Below, piece after piece: positions 1 to 8,406 of a DNA stretch of 64,000 nucleotides. Within the stretch, counting starts at the first letter, position 1; each line of letters opens with the position of its first letter. The position numbers and the translations under genes were made by a program. Below the pieces are notes generated by a model. It saw nothing but the letters and a program-made list of their open reading frames with translations, was not told where the DNA came from and did not search any database. Source of the DNA: Bradyrhizobium daqingense (GTDB lineage: Bacteria > Pseudomonadota > Alphaproteobacteria > Rhizobiales > Xanthobacteraceae); the NCBI RefSeq assembly GCF_021044685.1, contig NZ_CP088014.1, forward strand, positions 6,558,001 through 6,622,000, in the 5' to 3' direction.

Positions 1-2
1 CG

Positions 3-905
3 GCGTTCTTCAACTCCGGCCAGTATTTCGCCACCGTGATCTTCGCACCGCTGATGGGCTGGATCGCGCACGCCTATGGCTGGCGCTTCGTGTTCTTCGT
101 GATGGGCGCGCTCGGCATCGTCATGGGCTTCGTCTGGCTCAAGACCATCTACGGGCCGAAGGAGCATCCTTCGATCAACGATGCCGAGTTCGAATACATC
201 AAGGAGGGCGGCGCGCTGGTCGATCTCGACGCGCCCAGAGACGATTCGTTGCGCCAGCGCGCGCCCGAGGCCGGCTCAGGCTGGGACCACATCCGCCAGC
301 TGCTCTCCAACCGCATGATGCTCGGCGTCTATCTCGGCCAGTACTGCATCAACACGCTGACCTATTTCTTCCTGACCTGGTTTCCGGTCTACCTCGTCAA
401 GGAGCGCGGGCTGTCGATCCTGCAGGCCGGCTTCGTCGCGACCTTGCCCGCGTTGTGCGGCTTCATCGGCGGCGTGCTCGGCGGCGTCATCTCCGACGCG
501 ATCCTGCGCAAGACGGGCTCGCTGACCATGGCGCGCAAGATCCCGATCGTCGGCGGCATGCTGCTGTCGATGTCGATCATCGCCTGCAACTATGTCGACG
601 GACAGGCGCTTGTGGTCGGCTTTATGGCGCTCGCCTTCTTCGGCAAGGGCATCGGCGCGCTCGGCTGGGCCGTCGTCTCCGACACCTCGCCGAAGGAAGC
701 CGGCGGCGTCTCCGGCGGCCTGTTCAACACCTTCGGCAACCTGTCCTCGATCACCACGCCGATCGTGATCGGCTACATCCTGGCCGCGACCGGCTCGTTC
801 AACGGCGCGCTGGTGTTCGTCGGCCTCAACGCGCTGGTGGCGGCGTTCGCCTATCTCGTGATCGTCGGCAAGATCGAGCGGGTGACGCTCAAACGTTCCT
901 CCTGA
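3..905 (+). CDS. MFS aldarate transporter, 5'-truncated by window edge (GudP/GarP-like)
   Basis: The reading frame is open from the first bases and ends with TGA, giving 300 visible residues; the start lies outside the window. The visible part holds about eight hydrophobic segments typical of the C-terminal two thirds of a 12-TM major facilitator. The opening FFNSGQYFATVIFAPLMGW resembles the glucarate/galactarate branch (GudP/GarP, anion:cation symporter family), and the segment FFGKGIGALGWAVVSDTSPK is also typical of that branch. The genes that follow encode glucarate and galactarate breakdown, so it probably imports these diacids across the inner membrane by proton symport. Substrate is inferred from context; a related sugar-acid such as galactonate cannot be excluded. 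A terminator follows directly. Confidence 0.85.
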   Translation, partial: AFFNSGQYFATVIFAPLMGWIAHAYGWRFVFFVMGALGIVMGFVWLKTIYGPKEHPSINDAEFEYIKEGGALVDLDAPRDDSLRQRAPEAGSGWDHIRQLLSNRMMLGVYLGQYCINTLTYFFLTWFPVYLVKERGLSILQAGFVATLPALCGFIGGVLGGVISDAILRKTGSLTMARKIPIVGGMLLSMSIIACNYVDGQALVVGFMALAFFGKGIGALGWAVVSDTSPKEAGGVSGGLFNTFGNLSSITTPIVIGYILAATGSFNGALVFVGLNALVAAFAYLVIVGKIERVTLKRSS

Positions 906-937
906 GGGCTCCCATGGGAGCTTGACCAGGCAACTCA

Positions 938-969
938 ACGGCGGCCCGCAAAGCCGCCGTCTTTGTTTT
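938..969 (+). terminator. Rho-independent terminator after the MFS gene
   Basis: A perfect 8-bp stem ACGGCGGC / GCCGCCGT with a 7-nt loop is followed by CTTTGTTTT. It lies 33 bases after the transporter stop and before the LysR gene, so the transporter transcript probably ends here. Confidence 0.8.
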
Positions 970-1028
970 GGGGGTGATCGATGCTAGAAGTGCCAGGGAA
1001 ACGCCTTATCCATCTAAGGCATGTATCG

Positions 1029-1934
1029 ATGTTCGACCTCAACCAGCTCCGCTGTTTCGTCACGGTGGCGGAGGAACTGCATTTCGGCCGCGCCGCCGCG
1101 CGGCTGAACATGACGCAGCCGCCATTGTCCCGGCAGATCCAGGTGCTCGAGCACATCATTGATGCGCCGCTGCTGGAGCGCACCAGCCGCTCGGTGCGCC
1201 TGACGCCGGCGGGACGCAGCTTCCTGCCGGAGGCGCGACGCATCCTCAAGCTCGCGGAGAGCGCCTCGCAGGTTGCCCGCCGCATCGCGCTCGGCAAAAC
1301 CGGCTCGCTGAAGATCGGTTTTACCGCCGCCGCGGCGTATGGCTTCCTGCCCGAGCTCGTCGCCGCCTGCCGCGCGAAACTGCCGGAGGTGGATTTCTCG
1401 CTGAAGGAGATGGTGTCCGGCGACCAGTTCGAGGCGCTCACCTCCGGCCAGATCGATGCCGGTCTTCTGAGGCCGCCGATAGCGCGGCCCGAGCTCGCCA
1501 GCCGCCGCGTCGTCGCCGAGCCCCTGCTCGCGGCAATCCCCAAGAAGCATCCGCTGGCGAGCGCCGACAGCATCACCATCAAGGATTTCGACGACCAGCC
1601 CTTCGTGATGTATTCGCCCTATGAGAGCCGCTACTTCCACGACCTCCTGGTGGCCCTTTTCACGCGCGCCGACGTGCTGCCGCGCTACGTCCAGCATCTG
1701 AGCCAGATCCACTCGATCCTCGCGATGGTCCGCGCCGGCCTCGGCCTTGCCATCGTGCCGGCGGCGGCGGCGAACCTGAAGATCTCCGACGTCCGGCTTC
1801 GGCCGTTGAAGCTGCGCACGCGCGTTCCCGTCGAGCTGTTCATGGTCTGGCGCCGCGACGACGAGAATCCGCTGCTGTCGGCGCTGGTCAAGATCGCCGG
1901 GGAATTGTCCTCCGCGGAGCTGACCGAGGATTGA
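1029..1934 (+). CDS. LysR-family transcriptional regulator of the aldarate cluster
   Basis: A 301-residue protein of normal LysR length. The N-terminal winged helix-turn-helix (about residues 1-60) begins MFDLNQLRCFVTVAEELHFG and contains RLNMTQPPLSRQIQVLE, the classic LysR recognition helix. The remainder is a periplasmic-binding-protein-like effector domain (about 90-295). I chose the ATG at 1029 because family members start a few residues before the LxxLRxF helix; an upstream in-frame ATG at 981 would add 16 unusual residues. It lies between the transporter and the catabolic genes and is probably the aldarate-responsive regulator; the effector is inferred, not seen. Confidence 0.9.
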   Translation: MFDLNQLRCFVTVAEELHFGRAAARLNMTQPPLSRQIQVLEHIIDAPLLERTSRSVRLTPAGRSFLPEARRILKLAESASQVARRIALGKTGSLKIGFTAAAAYGFLPELVAACRAKLPEVDFSLKEMVSGDQFEALTSGQIDAGLLRPPIARPELASRRVVAEPLLAAIPKKHPLASADSITIKDFDDQPFVMYSPYESRYFHDLLVALFTRADVLPRYVQHLSQIHSILAMVRAGLGLAIVPAAAANLKISDVRLRPLKLRTRVPVELFMVWRRDDENPLLSALVKIAGELSSAELTED

Positions 1935-2063
1935 TGCTCAATCCGCATCGGTCGATATAGGCTTTGGCTTGGACGCGCATCGAACCGTCTCCTAAACACC
2001 GGCGCATGGACGCGCGGCTTTCGGCCCGCGTTCTCCATGACACGCAAGCAGGGAGCCGCGCCC

Positions 2064-3008
2064 ATGAGCAAGATGACCCCGCAGGAGATGGCCAAGAAGA
2101 TCGGATCCGGCCTCCTGTCCTTCCCCGTCACCCCGTTCAGGGCGGACTATTCCTTCGACGAAGCGACCTACCGCGCCAACATGGACTGGCTGTGCGGTTA
2201 TGACGTCGCAGGTCTCTTCGCCGCCGGCGGTACCGGCGAGTTCTTCTCGCTGACGCCGACTGAGGTTCCTGAAGTGGTCAAGGTCGCCGTGGAGGAGACT
2301 AAGGGCCGCGTGCCCGTGCTCGCCGGCACCGGCTATGGCACTGCGATCGCCCGCGAGATCGCTGTTGGCGCGGCAAAGGCCGGCGCCGACGGCCTCTTGC
2401 TGCTGCCGCCCTATCTCACCCATGCCGAGCAGGACGGCCTTGCCGCCCACGTCGAGGCGGTCTGCGCCGCCGTGAAGATCGGCGTCATCGTCTATAACCG
2501 CGACAACGCCATCCTTCAGCCTGATACGCTCGCGCGCCTCGCCGAGCGCTGCCCGAACCTCGTCGGCTACAAGGACGGCATCGGCGACATCGAGCTGATG
2601 ACCCGCGTCTATACCAAGCTCGGCGACCGCCTCACCTATATCGGCGGACTGCCCACGGCCGAGACCTTCGCGCTGCCCTATCTCGACATGGGCGTGACGA
2701 CCTACTCCTCCGCCGTGTTCAACTTCGTGCCGGAGTTCGCCACCAATTTCTACGCCGCGGTACGCAGGCGCGACCATGAAGCGATCCATGCCGGCCTGAA
2801 GAACTTCATCCTGCCGCTGATCGCGATCCGCAACCGCAAGAAGGGCTATGCGGTCTCGATCATCAAGGCCGGCATGAAGGTGATCGGCCGCGACTCCGGC
2901 CCGGTCCGTCCGCCGCTGACCGATCTCACCGAGCAGGAGATTGCGGAACTGACCGCGCTGGTGACGAATCTGCCCGCCATTCGATCGACACAACAGGCGG
3001 CAGAATAG
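2064..3008 (+). CDS. kdgD: 5-dehydro-4-deoxyglucarate dehydratase
   Basis: A 314-residue enzyme of the DHDPS/NAL class I aldolase superfamily. It dehydrates and decarboxylates 5-dehydro-4-deoxyglucarate to 2,5-dioxopentanoate plus CO2 in the cytosol. Seen: GTGEFFSL near residue 55 (substrate carboxylate binding), YNRDN near 155 and the Schiff-base lysine in NLVGYKDGIGD near 180. The ATG at 2064 has GGGAG about 9 bases upstream; an ATG at 2037 lacks a ribosome site. gudD follows after 24 bases, so the two are probably cotranscribed and cotranslated. KdgD takes the product of both GudD and GarD. Confidence 0.95.
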   Translation: MSKMTPQEMAKKIGSGLLSFPVTPFRADYSFDEATYRANMDWLCGYDVAGLFAAGGTGEFFSLTPTEVPEVVKVAVEETKGRVPVLAGTGYGTAIAREIAVGAAKAGADGLLLLPPYLTHAEQDGLAAHVEAVCAAVKIGVIVYNRDNAILQPDTLARLAERCPNLVGYKDGIGDIELMTRVYTKLGDRLTYIGGLPTAETFALPYLDMGVTTYSSAVFNFVPEFATNFYAAVRRRDHEAIHAGLKNFILPLIAIRNRKKGYAVSIIKAGMKVIGRDSGPVRPPLTDLTEQEIAELTALVTNLPAIRSTQQAAE

Positions 3009-3032
3009 CCGGCACAACGGGAGGAGCGTGCA

Positions 3033-4376
3033 ATGGCCCGGACTGAAATTTCTGGCGCACCTGTCGTCACGGCGATGCAGGTGATTCCGGTCGCGGGCCG
3101 CGACAGCATGCTCCTCAACCTCAGCGGCGCGCATGCGCCGTTCTTCACCCGCAACATCGTCATTCTCACCGACAATGCCGGCCACACCGGCGTCGGCGAG
3201 GTTCCGGGCGGGCAGAAGATCTGGCAGACGCTCCAGGACGCGCGCGATCTCGTGATCGGCAAGACCGTCGGCGCGATGAACAACATCCTCGCCGACATCC
3301 GCACGGCCTTCGCCGACCGCGACGCCGGAGGCCGCGGCAAGCAGACGTTCGACTTGCGCGTCATGATTCATGCGGTCACCGCGGTCGAATCCGCGCTGCT
3401 CGATCTGCTCGGCCAGCATCTCAACCTGCCGGTCGCGGCCCTGCTCGGCGAAGGCCAGCAGCGCAAGCACGTCGAGACGCTCGGCTATCTCTTCTTCGTC
3501 GGAGATCGCCGCAAGTCGAAGCTCGATTACGTCAGCGGCGAGACCGGCAAGGCGGAATGGTTCAACCTCCGCCATCAGGAGGCCATGACGCCCGAGGCCG
3601 TGGTGCGGCTCGCGGAAGCGACCCACGACCATTACGGCTTCGCCGATTTCAAGCTCAAGGGCGGCGTGCTGCGCGGCGAGCAGGAGATCGAGGCAGTCAC
3701 CGCGATCGCAAAACGCTTTCCGAACGCGCGCGTGACGCTCGACCCCAATGGCGCCTGGTCGCTCGACGCGGCTGTCAGCCTTTGCAAGGACATGCATGGC
3801 ATCCTCGCCTATGCCGAGGATCCCTGCGGCGCCGAGGCCGGCTTCTCCGGACGCGAGATCATGGCCGAGTTCCGCCGCGCCACGGGCCTGCCCACGGCGA
3901 CCAACATGATCGCGACCGACTGGCGCCAGCTCTCCCATGCGCTGCGTTTGGGCGCAGTGGACATTCCGCTCGCCGATCCCCATTTCTGGACCATGCAGGG
4001 CTCGGTGCGCGTCGCCCAGACCTGCCGCGACAATGGCCTAACCTGGGGCTCGCACTCCAACAACCATTTCGACATCTCGCTCGCCATGTTCACCCATGTC
4101 GGCGCCGCCGCCCCCGGCAAGGTCACCGCGATCGACACACACTGGATCTGGCAGGACGGCCAGGCGCTGACCCAAGAGCCTCTCCAGATCAAGGGCGGCA
4201 AGATCGCCGTCCCCGACAGGCCGGGCCTGGGCATCGAAATCGACAGGGCCGCCATCGACGCCGCGCATGACCTCTACAAGCAGCATGGACTTGGCGCCCG
4301 CGATGACGCTATTGCCATGCAGGACTTGATCCCCGGCTGGACCTTCGACGACAAGCGTCCCTGCCTCGTGCGTTAA
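3033..4376 (+). CDS. gudD: Glucarate dehydratase
   Basis: A 447-residue enolase-superfamily enzyme (E. coli GudD is about the same size). It abstracts the C5 proton of D-glucarate and eliminates water, giving 5-dehydro-4-deoxyglucarate. Seen: KLKGG (KxK base motif, near residue 207), LDPNGAWSL and EDPCGAEAGFSGREIM supplying Mg2+ ligands, TNMIATDWRQ, DPHFWT, and GSHSNNHFDISLAM carrying the catalytic histidine. GGAGGAG lies just upstream of the ATG. It sits between kdgD and the semialdehyde dehydrogenase in one + strand operon. Confidence 0.95.
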   Translation: MARTEISGAPVVTAMQVIPVAGRDSMLLNLSGAHAPFFTRNIVILTDNAGHTGVGEVPGGQKIWQTLQDARDLVIGKTVGAMNNILADIRTAFADRDAGGRGKQTFDLRVMIHAVTAVESALLDLLGQHLNLPVAALLGEGQQRKHVETLGYLFFVGDRRKSKLDYVSGETGKAEWFNLRHQEAMTPEAVVRLAEATHDHYGFADFKLKGGVLRGEQEIEAVTAIAKRFPNARVTLDPNGAWSLDAAVSLCKDMHGILAYAEDPCGAEAGFSGREIMAEFRRATGLPTATNMIATDWRQLSHALRLGAVDIPLADPHFWTMQGSVRVAQTCRDNGLTWGSHSNNHFDISLAMFTHVGAAAPGKVTAIDTHWIWQDGQALTQEPLQIKGGKIAVPDRPGLGIEIDRAAIDAAHDLYKQHGLGARDDAIAMQDLIPGWTFDDKRPCLVR

Positions 4377-4395
4377 GAAAATCTCGGAGGACAAC

Positions 4396-5844
4396 ATGAC
4401 GGCAATCCTGAAGAACTTCATCGGCGGCGAATGGGTCGACGGCTCCGGCGTCACCAAGAACATCAACCCCTCCAATACCAACGACCTCGTCGGCGAATAT
4501 GCCAAGGCCGACAAGGCGCAGACCGAGAAGGCGATCGCCGCCGCCAAGGCGGCGTTTCCTGCCTGGGCGCAGTCGACGCCGCAGGTGCGCTATGATGCGC
4601 TGAACAAGATTTCGACCGAGATCCTTGCCCGCAAGGAAGAGCTCGGCCGCCTGCTCGCCCGTGAGGAAGGCAAGACCCTGCCGGAAGGCATCGGCGAGGT
4701 CGCCCGCGCCGGCCAGATCTTTGCGTTCTTCGCCGGTGAAGCGCTGCGCCTGATCGGCGAGAAGGGCGCTTCCGTGCGTCCCGGCCTCGATGTTGAGCTG
4801 ACCCGTGAGCCGGTCGGCGTCGTCGGCATGATCACGCCCTGGAATTTCCCGATCGCGATCCCCGCCTGGAAGATCGCGCCCGCGCTCTGCTACGGTAACA
4901 CGGTCGTGTTCAAGCCGGCCGAGCTGGTGCCGGGCTCGGCGCATGCGCTGTCCGAGATCATCACCCGCTCCGGCATTCCTGCCGGCGTGTTCAACCTGGT
5001 GGTCGGCTCCGGCTCCGTCGTCGGCCAGACCCTGCTCGATCATCCGGATGTAGCAGCCATCTCCTTCACCGGCTCGGTGCAGACCGGCCGCAAGATCGCG
5101 CAGGCCTGCGTGCTGTCGAACCCGATGAAGAAGTTCCAGCTCGAGATGGGCGGCAAGAACCCGCTGGTCGTGCTCGACGACGCCGACCTCAAGACCGCCG
5201 TCGAGGTCGCTGTCAACGGCGCCTATTTCTCGACCGGCCAGCGCTGCACCGCCTCCTCGCGCCTGATCGTCACCGAAGGCATCCACGACCGCTTCGTCGC
5301 GGCGATGGCCGAACGCCTGAACAGCCTGTCGGTGGACGACGCGCTCAAGGCCGGCGTGCATATCGGCCCCGTCGTCGACCAGAGCCAGCTCGACCAGGAC
5401 CTGCGCTACATCAAGATCGGCCAGGACGAGGGCGCCAAGCTCGCCTTCGGCGGCGAGCTGCTCAAGCGCGAGAACCCCGGCCACTATCTCCAGCCGGCGC
5501 TGTTCACCGAAGCCAACAACAACATGCGCATCGCGCGTGAGGAGATCTTTGGCCCGGTCGCCGCGGTCATTCGCGCGAAGAATTACGAAGAGGCGCTGGC
5601 GATCTCCAACGACACCGAGTTCGGCCTCGCCTCCGGCATCTGCACCACCAGCCTGAAATACGCCTCGCACTACAAGCGCAACAGCGAGTCCGGCATGGTG
5701 ATGGTCAATCTTCCCACCGCCGGCGTCGACTATCACGTGCCGTTCGGCGGCCGGAAGGGCTCGAGCTACGGCGCCCGCGAGCAGGGCTCGTACGCGCGCG
5801 AGTTCTACACCACGGTGAAGACGGCTTACACGTTCCCGGGCTGA
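4396..5844 (+). CDS. NAD(P)+-dependent aldehyde dehydrogenase, probable 2,5-dioxovalerate dehydrogenase
   Basis: A 482-residue ALDH-superfamily protein. By context it oxidises 2,5-dioxopentanoate (alpha-ketoglutarate semialdehyde) to 2-oxoglutarate, the last step of the pathway. Seen: TPWNFP near residue 150, the Rossmann FTGSVQTG, the general base in LEMGGKNP, and the nucleophilic cysteine in GQRCTASSRL near 280. GGAGG stands 6 bases before the ATG, 19 bases after gudD. Sequence alone does not separate this activity from succinate-semialdehyde dehydrogenase; operon position decides. Confidence 0.9.
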   Translation: MTAILKNFIGGEWVDGSGVTKNINPSNTNDLVGEYAKADKAQTEKAIAAAKAAFPAWAQSTPQVRYDALNKISTEILARKEELGRLLAREEGKTLPEGIGEVARAGQIFAFFAGEALRLIGEKGASVRPGLDVELTREPVGVVGMITPWNFPIAIPAWKIAPALCYGNTVVFKPAELVPGSAHALSEIITRSGIPAGVFNLVVGSGSVVGQTLLDHPDVAAISFTGSVQTGRKIAQACVLSNPMKKFQLEMGGKNPLVVLDDADLKTAVEVAVNGAYFSTGQRCTASSRLIVTEGIHDRFVAAMAERLNSLSVDDALKAGVHIGPVVDQSQLDQDLRYIKIGQDEGAKLAFGGELLKRENPGHYLQPALFTEANNNMRIAREEIFGPVAAVIRAKNYEEALAISNDTEFGLASGICTTSLKYASHYKRNSESGMVMVNLPTAGVDYHVPFGGRKGSSYGAREQGSYAREFYTTVKTAYTFPG

Positions 5845-5857
5845 CCACGGGAGGTCT

Positions 5858-5947
5858 CGTAGGGTGGGCAAAGCGAAGCGTGCCCACCGCCTACGTTCGA
5901 TGTGAAGCATGGTGGGCACGGCGCGTTGCGCCTTTGCCCACCCTACG
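5858..5947. repeat. Palindromic intergenic repeat (GTAGGGTGGGC family)
   Basis: Sixteen bases CGTAGGGTGGGCAAAG at 5858 return as their exact reverse complement at 5932-5947. A second inner inverted pair (TGCCCACC / GGTGGGCA) lies between. This is the architecture of a REP/BIME-like element of a type I associate with Bradyrhizobium. It occupies nearly the whole gap between the aldehyde dehydrogenase and garD; the garD ribosome site begins 6 bases after it. Confidence 0.85.
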
Positions 5948-5966
5948 GCTTCGGAGGCAAGCGCAG

Positions 5967-7508
5967 ATGGACCAGGACGTCGCAGCGAAAGAGCAGCCCC
6001 GCTACATCAAGCTCAACGAGCGCGACAATGTCGCGATCGTGGTCAATGATTTCGGGCTTCCCGCCGGTTCCCGCTTTGCCTGCGGACTGACGCTGGGCGC
6101 CTTCGTCCCCCAGGGCCACAAGACGGCGCTGGTCGATATCGCGGAAGGCGCGCCGATCATCCGGTATGGCGAAATCATCGGTCACGCGCTCTCGCCCATT
6201 CTGGCCGGCGAATGGGTCGATGAAGCCCGCATCCGCATGCCGGAGGCCCCTGCCCTCGACAAGCTCGAGATCTCGACCGCCGTGCCCGCACCGCTGCCGC
6301 CGCTCGAAGGCTTCACCTTCGAGGGCTACCGCAATCCGGACGGCTCGGTCGGCACAAAAAACATTTTGGGCATCTCCTCCTCCGTGCAATGCGTCAAGGG
6401 CACGATGGAATATGCGGTCAAGCGCATCCGCGCCGAGCTGCTGCCGAAATATCCGAACGTCGACGACGTCGTGCCGCTGACGCATGCCTATGGCTGCGGT
6501 GTCGCCATCACCGCGCCCGACGCCGTGGTGCCGATCCGCACGCTGCAGAACATCGCGCTCAATCCGAATTTCGGCGGCGAGATCCTCGTCGTCGGTCTCG
6601 GCTGCGAGAAGCTCGCGCCCGAACGGCTGGTGCCGGAAGGCATCAGCGATGCCATCGTCCGCATGCAGGACGAGGCCTTCGACGGCTTCGGCGCGATCGT
6701 CGATGCCATCATGACCCAGGCCGAAGCGCGGCTGAAGGTGCTCAACACCCGCAAGCGCGAGACCTGCCCCGCTTCCGACCTCGTCATCGGCCTGCAATGC
6801 GGCGGCAGCGATGCCTTCTCCGGCGTCACTGCCAATCCCGCCGTCGGCTTCGCCGCCGACCTTCTGGTGCGCACTGGGGCCACCGTGATGTTCTCGGAGG
6901 TCACCGAGGTGCGCGACGCGATCCAGCTCCTGACGCGGCGCGCGATCAACGAGGACGTCGGCCGCGCGCTGGTGCGTGAAATGGCCTGGTACGATTCCTA
7001 TCTCGCCCGCGGCGGCGCCGATCGCAGCGCCAACACCACGCCCGGCAACAAGAAGGGCGGCCTCGCCAACATCGTCGAGAAATCATTGGGCTCGATCGTC
7101 AAGTCCGGCTCGTCGGCCATCACCGGCGTGCTCTCGCCCGGCGAGAAGGCGACGCAGAAGGGCATGCTGTTCGCGGCAACGCCTGCCTCCGACTTCATCT
7201 GCGGCACGCTGCAGCTCGCCTCCGGCATGACGCTGCAGGTGTTCACCACCGGCCGCGGCACGCCCTACGGCCTTGCGGCCGCGCCCGTGATCAAGGTCGC
7301 AACCCGCAGCGAGCTCGCCCGGCGCTGGAAGGACCTGATCGACTTCGACGCTGGCCGCATCGCCACCGGCGAGAAGACCATCGAGGAGACCGGCTGGGAT
7401 CTGTTCCGCCTGATCCTCGACGTCGCCTCGGGCCGCACCAAGCCGTGGTCGGACCGCTGGGGCATCCACAACGATCTGACGCTGTTCAATCCGGCGCCGG
7501 TGACCTGA
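5967..7508 (+). CDS. garD: Galactarate dehydratase (UxaA/GarD family)
   Basis: A 513-residue protein close to the length of E. coli GarD and co-linear with my recollection of it. It dehydrates galactarate (mucate) to 5-dehydro-4-deoxyglucarate, feeding KdgD. An N-terminal SAF-like domain (about 1-100, NVAIVVNDFGLPAG) is followed by the UxaA catalytic region: GSVGTKNILGISSSVQC, HAYGCGVAITAPDA, GLGCEKLAPERL, GLQCGGSDAFSGVTANPAVG and SEVTEVRDA. The Cys and His residues in these motifs are likely Fe/Mn ligands. I chose ATG 5967 with CGGAGG 9 bases upstream; the frame stays open leftward into the repeat, which is not plausible coding sequence. Confidence 0.93.
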   Translation: MDQDVAAKEQPRYIKLNERDNVAIVVNDFGLPAGSRFACGLTLGAFVPQGHKTALVDIAEGAPIIRYGEIIGHALSPILAGEWVDEARIRMPEAPALDKLEISTAVPAPLPPLEGFTFEGYRNPDGSVGTKNILGISSSVQCVKGTMEYAVKRIRAELLPKYPNVDDVVPLTHAYGCGVAITAPDAVVPIRTLQNIALNPNFGGEILVVGLGCEKLAPERLVPEGISDAIVRMQDEAFDGFGAIVDAIMTQAEARLKVLNTRKRETCPASDLVIGLQCGGSDAFSGVTANPAVGFAADLLVRTGATVMFSEVTEVRDAIQLLTRRAINEDVGRALVREMAWYDSYLARGGADRSANTTPGNKKGGLANIVEKSLGSIVKSGSSAITGVLSPGEKATQKGMLFAATPASDFICGTLQLASGMTLQVFTTGRGTPYGLAAAPVIKVATRSELARRWKDLIDFDAGRIATGEKTIEETGWDLFRLILDVASGRTKPWSDRWGIHNDLTLFNPAPVT

Positions 7509-7600
7509 GGCCGGCAAGCCAAGGGATCACCGACTCTCGATCTCGCCGCCAACGCACTCATTCAATCTTCGCAGCTCGATCCGCACGCCAGAGGCATCGG

Positions 7601-7616
7601 CTGTTTCGCGAAACAG
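7601..7616. promoter_or_regulatory. 16-bp perfect palindrome, candidate operator
   Basis: CTGTTTCGCGAAACAG is its own reverse complement. It lies in the 271-base gap between garD and the next small gene, 164 bases before that start codon. A 16-base perfect palindrome is expected only about once per 65 kb by chance, so this is suggestive but not proof of a TetR/LacI-type site. Nothing else was recognised in the gap. Confidence 0.4.
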
Positions 7617-7779
7617 TCCTGAAACATCGGCGCGGAAAAACTTCGTCCTCGTTTCGTCCTTGCGCATCAAGCAACCATGATGTGCGCCGCAGGCGATGAG
7701 AATGTTCGCACACCAGCGAACCCGTCCCGGCATCGAGGCGACCAAACCTCCGATTGACATCTTCCACGGAGATTTTCCA

Positions 7780-8049
7780 ATGCGTGTTCTCTCGATGATT
7801 GCCGTTGCCGGCGCCATGATCGCGGGCTCGGCCGGCGCCTTCGCGACCGAGCTTCCCTCTTTCGAAGTGACATCGTTTCCGATCTCGACGACGCAAGTGC
7901 AGGTGCTCGGCGGTGCCGACGTCGAGGAGCAGTCGGCGAACCCTGCGATGATCGTCGCCGGCATGCCCGCCTCGCCGGCGCAGGTCTCCGTGCTGTCGCC
8001 GCGGGTCAAGCGGCTTGCGAGCGCGGGTTCGGAAAGCGAAGCGCGCTGA
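7780..8049 (+). CDS. Small secreted hypothetical protein
   Basis: An 89-residue protein beginning MRVLSMIAVAGAMIAGSAG, a short positively charged n-region, a hydrophobic core and a likely signal-peptidase site after GAFA (about residue 22). The mature part is about 65 residues, rich in Ser, Val and Ala (SFEVTSFPISTTQVQVLGG), with no cysteine and no recognised domain. ACGGAG stands 8 bases before the ATG at 7780, which is preferred over the ATG at 7696. It is probably periplasmic; the function is unknown. Confidence 0.65.
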   Translation: MRVLSMIAVAGAMIAGSAGAFATELPSFEVTSFPISTTQVQVLGGADVEEQSANPAMIVAGMPASPAQVSVLSPRVKRLASAGSESEAR

Positions 8050-8076
8050 GCTTCCTTCGCTCGACAACAATCACAA

Positions 8077-8157
8077 CGTCATGGCCGGGCTTGTCCCGGC
8101 CATCCACGTCTTGGCCCACGGAGAACGTGGATGCCCGGGACAAGCCCGGGCATGACG
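8077..8157. repeat. Palindromic intergenic repeat (CGTCATGGCCGGG family), copy 1
   Basis: CGTCATGGCCGGGCTTGTCC is answered by GGACAAGCCCGGGCATGACG, with an inner CCACGT / ACGTGG pair. This is a REP-like hairpin about 80 bases long. A larger relative occurs at 28725-28850. It lies just downstream of the gene remnant on the minus strand. Confidence 0.85.
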
Positions 8158-8169
8158 ACTCTGCCGCGG

Positions 8170-8370
8170 CGCACGCGCGGATGACCGTCGATATGGTGCT
8201 TCCACACCATGGTGCGGCCGATCATGTTCGGCTCGGTGATGACGGCACCGTCGAGCACCACGACCACTCGTCGTCGAGGCGCGCGCGGTAGCGGCCGCGA
8301 TCGGACTCCCAGTCGACGTCGGCAATGATGTAGCCGTCGGCGCCCGAGGGTCGACGGTGATGTCGGGAGC
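8170..8370 (-). pseudogene. Remnant of a small gene with two frameshifts
   Basis: Reading the minus strand leftward, two consecutive frames make one coherent peptide: GADGYIIADVDWESDRGRY...RLDDEW, then after a one-base loss near 8270 VVVLDGAVITEPNMIGRTM. A second one-base discontinuity near 8350 joins an upstream VDP to SGADGY. No intact start or stop belongs to it, and the REP-like repeat abuts its 3' end. I recall conserved short rhizobial proteins of this flavour, but no function. Together with the repeat it fills the 357-base gap between the flanking genes. Confidence 0.5.
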
Positions 8371-8406
8371 TACGACCGCTCAGGCGGCACGGCGCGACAT
8401 ACGCCG

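Noticed and set aside
5880..5966. Longer garD start at 5880
   Set aside because: It would translate the palindromic repeat; ATG 5967 has a strong ribosome site and matches the family N-terminus.
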